Shown: positions 61,851-64,000 of the stretch, in pieces | Layout of the letters: each line of letters opens with the position of its first letter | How positions within the stretch are numbered: position 1 is the first letter of the stretch | NCBI RefSeq assembly: GCF_900232945.1 | Contig: NZ_OCTU01000006.1 | Span: 53,522 to 117,521, forward strand | DNA: 64,000 nucleotides | DNA from: Urinicoccus timonensis | GTDB taxonomy: Bacteria > Bacillota > Clostridia > Tissierellales > Peptoniphilaceae | Reading direction: 5' to 3' | Made by a program: the position numbers and the translations under genes | Notes under the pieces: generated by a model | Database searches by the model: none | Seen by the model: only the letters and a program-made list of their open reading frames with translations | Told to the model about the DNA's origin: nothing

Positions 61851-63094
61851 CTAAAGGGGAACTTATTTTATTTGGAGTAAGTGAGATTATTTACGTATAC
61901 TGCATATTTGCTTTTTTTGAACTTTTTTTAGAAAAAAGACCAATACATAAGAATATTTTTTATCTTATCACTTTTATAGTATGGGGGCTTGAAATGTTGT
62001 TAAGTTTAGAAAATTTTCCATCTATAGTTGTCTTTTTTGCTAATTTATTCATAGAAGTATCTATTGCTTGGTTTTTATTTAAGGGAAATTGGAAAAGAAA
62101 ATTGGTTTCAGTCCTCTTTCTTGATAGTTTTTTAATAACCATGGATGTTTTTTCTTTTCTAATATTTAACAAGACAAAAATTAGTTTGGAATATATTTTC
62201 TTTATTCAGACACTTTGGCTTTTAACATGGACAAATTTAGTGAAAAAATATTTGGATACGAATTGGAAATTTTTGCCATGGAGATATCTTAGTGTATTTG
62301 TAACTATTCCTTTTATTTCTGTAATTGGGATAACTTTTGTGTTTATATTTATTAATGAGAAACCTGATTTTTATGAAACATTTCCTTTTCTTTTTATAAT
62401 AGTCTATATTAATATGACTGTGCTCTTTCTCTATGAAGGTATAGGAAAATACATAGAAGAGACCAGACAAAAAGACCGGATTAAAAATCAAAGAGATGGT
62501 CTGGAGAAAGTCTTGGAAGAAAAGAACCGGAGTGAAATGGAGATACGAAAGTTTCGTCATGAGTATATTAACGATTTAACCAAACTCCAGTACCTACTAG
62601 AAGAGGGAGACTGTGATTTAGCTTGGGAAGCTATTGGAAGCCATCTTAATAACCTAAAAAGGACTTCTAAAAAAATATGGTTGGGAGACCCTCTTTTAGA
62701 CTATCTTTTAGAGGAAAAAAGACAGGCTTTTTTGGATCTGGGAACAGAACTTATTTGGGATGTTGAACCCATTGGAAAAAGAGAGTCCATTAACTTTTCC
62801 CTCTATACTATTTTAGAAAATCTTTTAAAAAATGCTCTAGAAGCCTTAGAAGGAGCAGAGAATAAGTATTTATCCTTAGAAATTTCAAAGAACCAAGGCT
62901 TGGAGATCAAAATTGAAAATTCTTTTAAGGAAAAACCTCTAACTAGAAGAGGACGGTTTTATCGACGGGATAAAAAAGTTGGTAGGGGATTGGGACTGGT
63001 AATTACTCAGGAAGAAGTTCAAAAGCTCAAGGGGAAAATGGACATCTCTGTAGACGATAATTTATTTACAGTTTTTATTAAAATCCCTTGTTAA
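61847..63094 (+). CDS. AgrC-like sensor histidine kinase (GHKL ATPase)
   Basis: The 415-residue kinase has about six or seven membrane helices in residues 5-195, a coiled-coil linker, a phosphoacceptor His238 (RKFRHEYINDLTKLQYLLEEGD pieces) and a GHKL ATPase. The N box is ILENLLKNALEAL (322-334) and the G box VGRGLGL. This is the layout of quorum-sensing receptor kinases. No AgrB or AgrD-like gene is adjacent, so the ligand is unknown. ATG 61847 overlaps the regulator stop by 4 bp (ATGA), which fixes the start. The membrane half is much more AT-rich than its neighbours. Confidence 0.87.
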   Translation: MTKGELILFGVSEIIYVYCIFAFFELFLEKRPIHKNIFYLITFIVWGLEMLLSLENFPSIVVFFANLFIEVSIAWFLFKGNWKRKLVSVLFLDSFLITMDVFSFLIFNKTKISLEYIFFIQTLWLLTWTNLVKKYLDTNWKFLPWRYLSVFVTIPFISVIGITFVFIFINEKPDFYETFPFLFIIVYINMTVLFLYEGIGKYIEETRQKDRIKNQRDGLEKVLEEKNRSEMEIRKFRHEYINDLTKLQYLLEEGDCDLAWEAIGSHLNNLKRTSKKIWLGDPLLDYLLEEKRQAFLDLGTELIWDVEPIGKRESINFSLYTILENLLKNALEALEGAENKYLSLEISKNQGLEIKIENSFKEKPLTRRGRFYRRDKKVGRGLGLVITQEEVQKLKGKMDISVDDNLFTVFIKIPC

Positions 63095-63131
63095 AAAGAG
63101 ACAAGAATTTTTGCTAAATCTACATGTAAAA

Positions 63132-63187
63132 TGTAAGTTTTACATCTTTTTGCTTTCAAGAGAAAAAAGATGTAAAATAGACTTACA
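63132..63187 (+). promoter_or_regulatory. Promoter overlapped by a long dyad, upstream of the 63309 gene
   Basis: TTTTACATCTTTTT (63138-63151) and AAAAAGATGTAAAA (63164-63177) are a perfect 14-bp inverted repeat around a 12-base centre. The arms extend further as TGTAAG (63132-63137) and CTTACA (63182-63187) across a 4-base bulge. A second short dyad, ATGTAAAA/TTTTACAT, lies at 63124-63145. A SigA-like promoter, TTGCTT (63150-63155), 17 bp, TAAAAT (63173-63178), sits inside the dyad. The gap 63095-63308 holds this and nothing else that I can support except a doubtful small frame. Confidence 0.6.
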
Positions 63188-63202
63188 GGAGAAGAGAGAA
63201 AT

Positions 63203-63325
63203 TTGGCTAGATTTTTTGCTGGGAGATGGAAAGGAAAAATATTTAGTCAAAGGAGCTCTTGGGACCAAGATTTAGGGTGGCCAAGATTTTCGTATAGGAG
63301 GGAAGAAAATGAAAGAATTTTTTAA
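63203..63325 (+). CDS. Doubtful 40-residue basic peptide frame
   Basis: An in-frame TTG at 63203 opens a 40-codon frame (MARFFAGRWKGKIF at the start, REENERIF at the end), rich in Arg and aromatic residues, with AGGAGAAGAG before it (11 bases of spacing from GGAG, somewhat long). It overlaps the 63309 gene by 17 bp in another frame. It has no signal peptide and no double-glycine leader. It may be chance; only its place directly after the predicted promoter start (near 63185) makes it worth recording. Confidence 0.2.
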   Translation: MARFFAGRWKGKIFSQRSSWDQDLGWPRFSYRREENERIF

Positions 63326-63818
63326 AAGTCGAAAGTTTCTTTATTTGCTAATTGTCCTACTTTTAATCACAAATATTTACACAGGCAGATCCTATTGGGG
63401 AATGAAGCTTGCAGGAATGGGAAAACATGTCTATCAGGTTGAGGCGGAAGACACGGAAACTTTTAAATTCTTTAAACCCATTACTCTTGGAATGGAAGTA
63501 AGGAGTGCAGAATTAAGTTACGATAAAGAAGCCTTTAAAAAAGTCTTTCCAGACCCAAAACAAGAGGATGAAATTAACCTAACCATGGCCATGTGGCTTG
63601 CTCAAGTGGACAATTACTATAAGTTTGCCAATGGTCATGAGCTAGTAGACAAACTCTTAGAAGAGGAAGGAGACAAGGTCTTCAAGGGACTGAATGTAAA
63701 AGAGGATCAGATTCTATGGTTGAGGGAAAACCTAGATGCTCAAATCAGGGATAAAAAAACACAAGAGCTACTTTTAAAGGGAGAGACTTATCCTCAATTT
63801 GAAGCAGTTTACCATTAA
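63309..63818 (+). CDS. Unrecognised exported or membrane-anchored protein
   Basis: I do not recognise this 169-residue protein. A short basic N-terminus and one hydrophobic segment (about 9-24) form an uncleaved signal anchor or signal peptide. The remainder is a charged, probably helical extracytoplasmic domain (MAMWLAQVDNYYKFANGHEL, LREN-LDAQIRDKK) without cysteines or enzymatic motifs. A strong AGGAGGGAAGAAA site precedes the ATG. It is downstream of the two-component system and its dyad promoter, so it may be a regulated target. The IS3-family element end begins 58 bp after its stop. Confidence 0.75.
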   Translation: MKEFFKSRKFLYLLIVLLLITNIYTGRSYWGMKLAGMGKHVYQVEAEDTETFKFFKPITLGMEVRSAELSYDKEAFKKVFPDPKQEDEINLTMAMWLAQVDNYYKFANGHELVDKLLEEEGDKVFKGLNVKEDQILWLRENLDAQIRDKKTQELLLKGETYPQFEAVYH

Positions 63819-63876
63819 AATATTCGGGGAGAAAAGTGGAAAAATTAAAAACCCAATAAAAAATCCTAGAAGATGA

Positions 63877-64000
63877 TGTGTACCCATAAAACTGGACACA
63901 ATATTTAATTAATTCGTTGTAGTGGATGCTAACCTATACTTTGTAGGTGGCATCCATTTTGTTTTTGATTGAATTCTTTCGTTATTGTAATAATCTATAT
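63877..64000 (-). mobile_element. IS3-family insertion sequence, right end (continues beyond window)
   Basis: The element end begins TGTGTACCC and runs to GGACACA at 63900, a TG-starting terminal inverted repeat similar to the IS3-family pattern. It is followed by the C-terminal end of a transposase on the - strand. The other end, and any target duplication, lie outside the window. Confidence 0.7.
63909..64000 (-). CDS. IS3-family transposase (OrfB, rve domain), C-terminal fragment
   Basis: Read on the - strand, the last 29 codons encode IDYYNNERIQSKTKW then MPPTKYRLAS, ending TTTN and a stop. YYNxxRxQxxxKxxxPxxYR is the classic C-terminus of IS3-group integrase-type transposases. The rest of the gene, including the DDE catalytic residues and the frameshift site between orfA and orfB, lies beyond 64000. 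Confidence 0.85.
   Translation of the reverse strand, partial: IDYYNNERIQSKTKWMPPTKYRLASTTTN

Noticed and set aside
62237..62560. 107-codon - strand frame inside the sensor kinase
   Set aside because: Arises from the AT-rich codons of the membrane helices; no start signals.
63085..63112. Terminator after the sensor kinase
   Set aside because: CTTGT/ACAAG gives only a 5-bp stem with a T-rich tail; too weak to call.
1..64000. CRISPR arrays, tRNA or rRNA genes, prophage or toxin-antitoxin loci
   Set aside because: No spaced direct repeats, no cloverleaf-like sequence and no phage or toxin genes were seen on reading through; short ncRNAs could still have been missed by eye.

Overview
The window is a gene-dense chromosomal segment of a low-GC Gram-positive bacterium (Firmicutes/Bacillota). 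Almost all genes lie on the + strand. Only rpsT, rqcH, rpmB and a partial transposase are on the - strand. Gene order follows two conserved Bacillus subtilis-type superoperons: holA/rpsT/lepA/hemW/hrcA-grpE-dnaK-dnaJ/prmA-rsmE-mtaB/rpsU-yqeY-nfeD-floA-phoH-ybeY-dgkA-cdd-era-recO-glyQS-ccpN-ppdK regulator-dnaG-sigA-trmK-nif3, then gmk-rpoZ-coaBC-priA-def-fmt-rsmB-rlmN-prpC-prkC-rsgA-rpe-thiN/rpmB. The sporulation genes that B. subtilis carries in these neighbourhoods (gpr and spoIIP before lepA, yqfC and yqfD before phoH, spoVM before rpmB) are absent here. With a formate-tetrahydrofolate ligase present, this suggests a non-sporulating, probably anaerobic firmicute such as an anaerobic coccus of the Tissierellia. 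That placement is inference; no rRNA gene is present to test it.

Layout. 1-4500: end of holA, rpsT, signal peptidase, LepA, HemW. 4501-14500: heat-shock cluster under a CIRCE operator, with a DEAD-box helicase gene between dnaK and dnaJ, then prmA, rsmE, mtaB and a HIT protein. 14500-31510: the long rpsU-to-nif3 run of overlapping genes for ribosome maturation, membrane microdomains, lipid-carrier recycling, DNA repair, glycyl-tRNA synthetase, central-carbon regulation, primase and the housekeeping sigma factor. 31480-34030: purE, fhs and a TrpR-like regulator. 34110-35870: rqcH on the - strand, converging on a shared 23-bp terminator stem. 36020-49680: the gmk-to-thiN superoperon, including the PASTA kinase/phosphatase pair. 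49729-49920: rpmB on the - strand. 50037-53771: potABCD polyamine transporter from a consensus promoter. 53801-56088: an FAD/NAD oxidoreductase and an unrecognised membrane protein. 56197-61032: a lipoprotein plus ABC nucleoside-type importer. 61143-63094: an AgrC/LytTR-type two-component system. 63132-63818: a dyad-symmetric promoter and an unrecognised exported protein. 63877-64000: one end of an IS3-family insertion sequence that runs off the window.

Points most worth a second look: mtaB appears to start at a non-canonical AUC codon; a terminator-like hairpin lies just inside the helicase transcript; an extra HrcA half-site sits within the hrcA promoter spacer; one gene encodes an undecaprenol/diacylglycerol kinase fused to a PAP2 phosphatase; and the accessory end of the window combines the two-component system, a palindromic promoter, an unrecognised exported protein and an IS end. 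Most of the window is ordinary core genome. I did not find convincing evidence of a wholly new multi-gene system, only small regulatory and architectural oddities.
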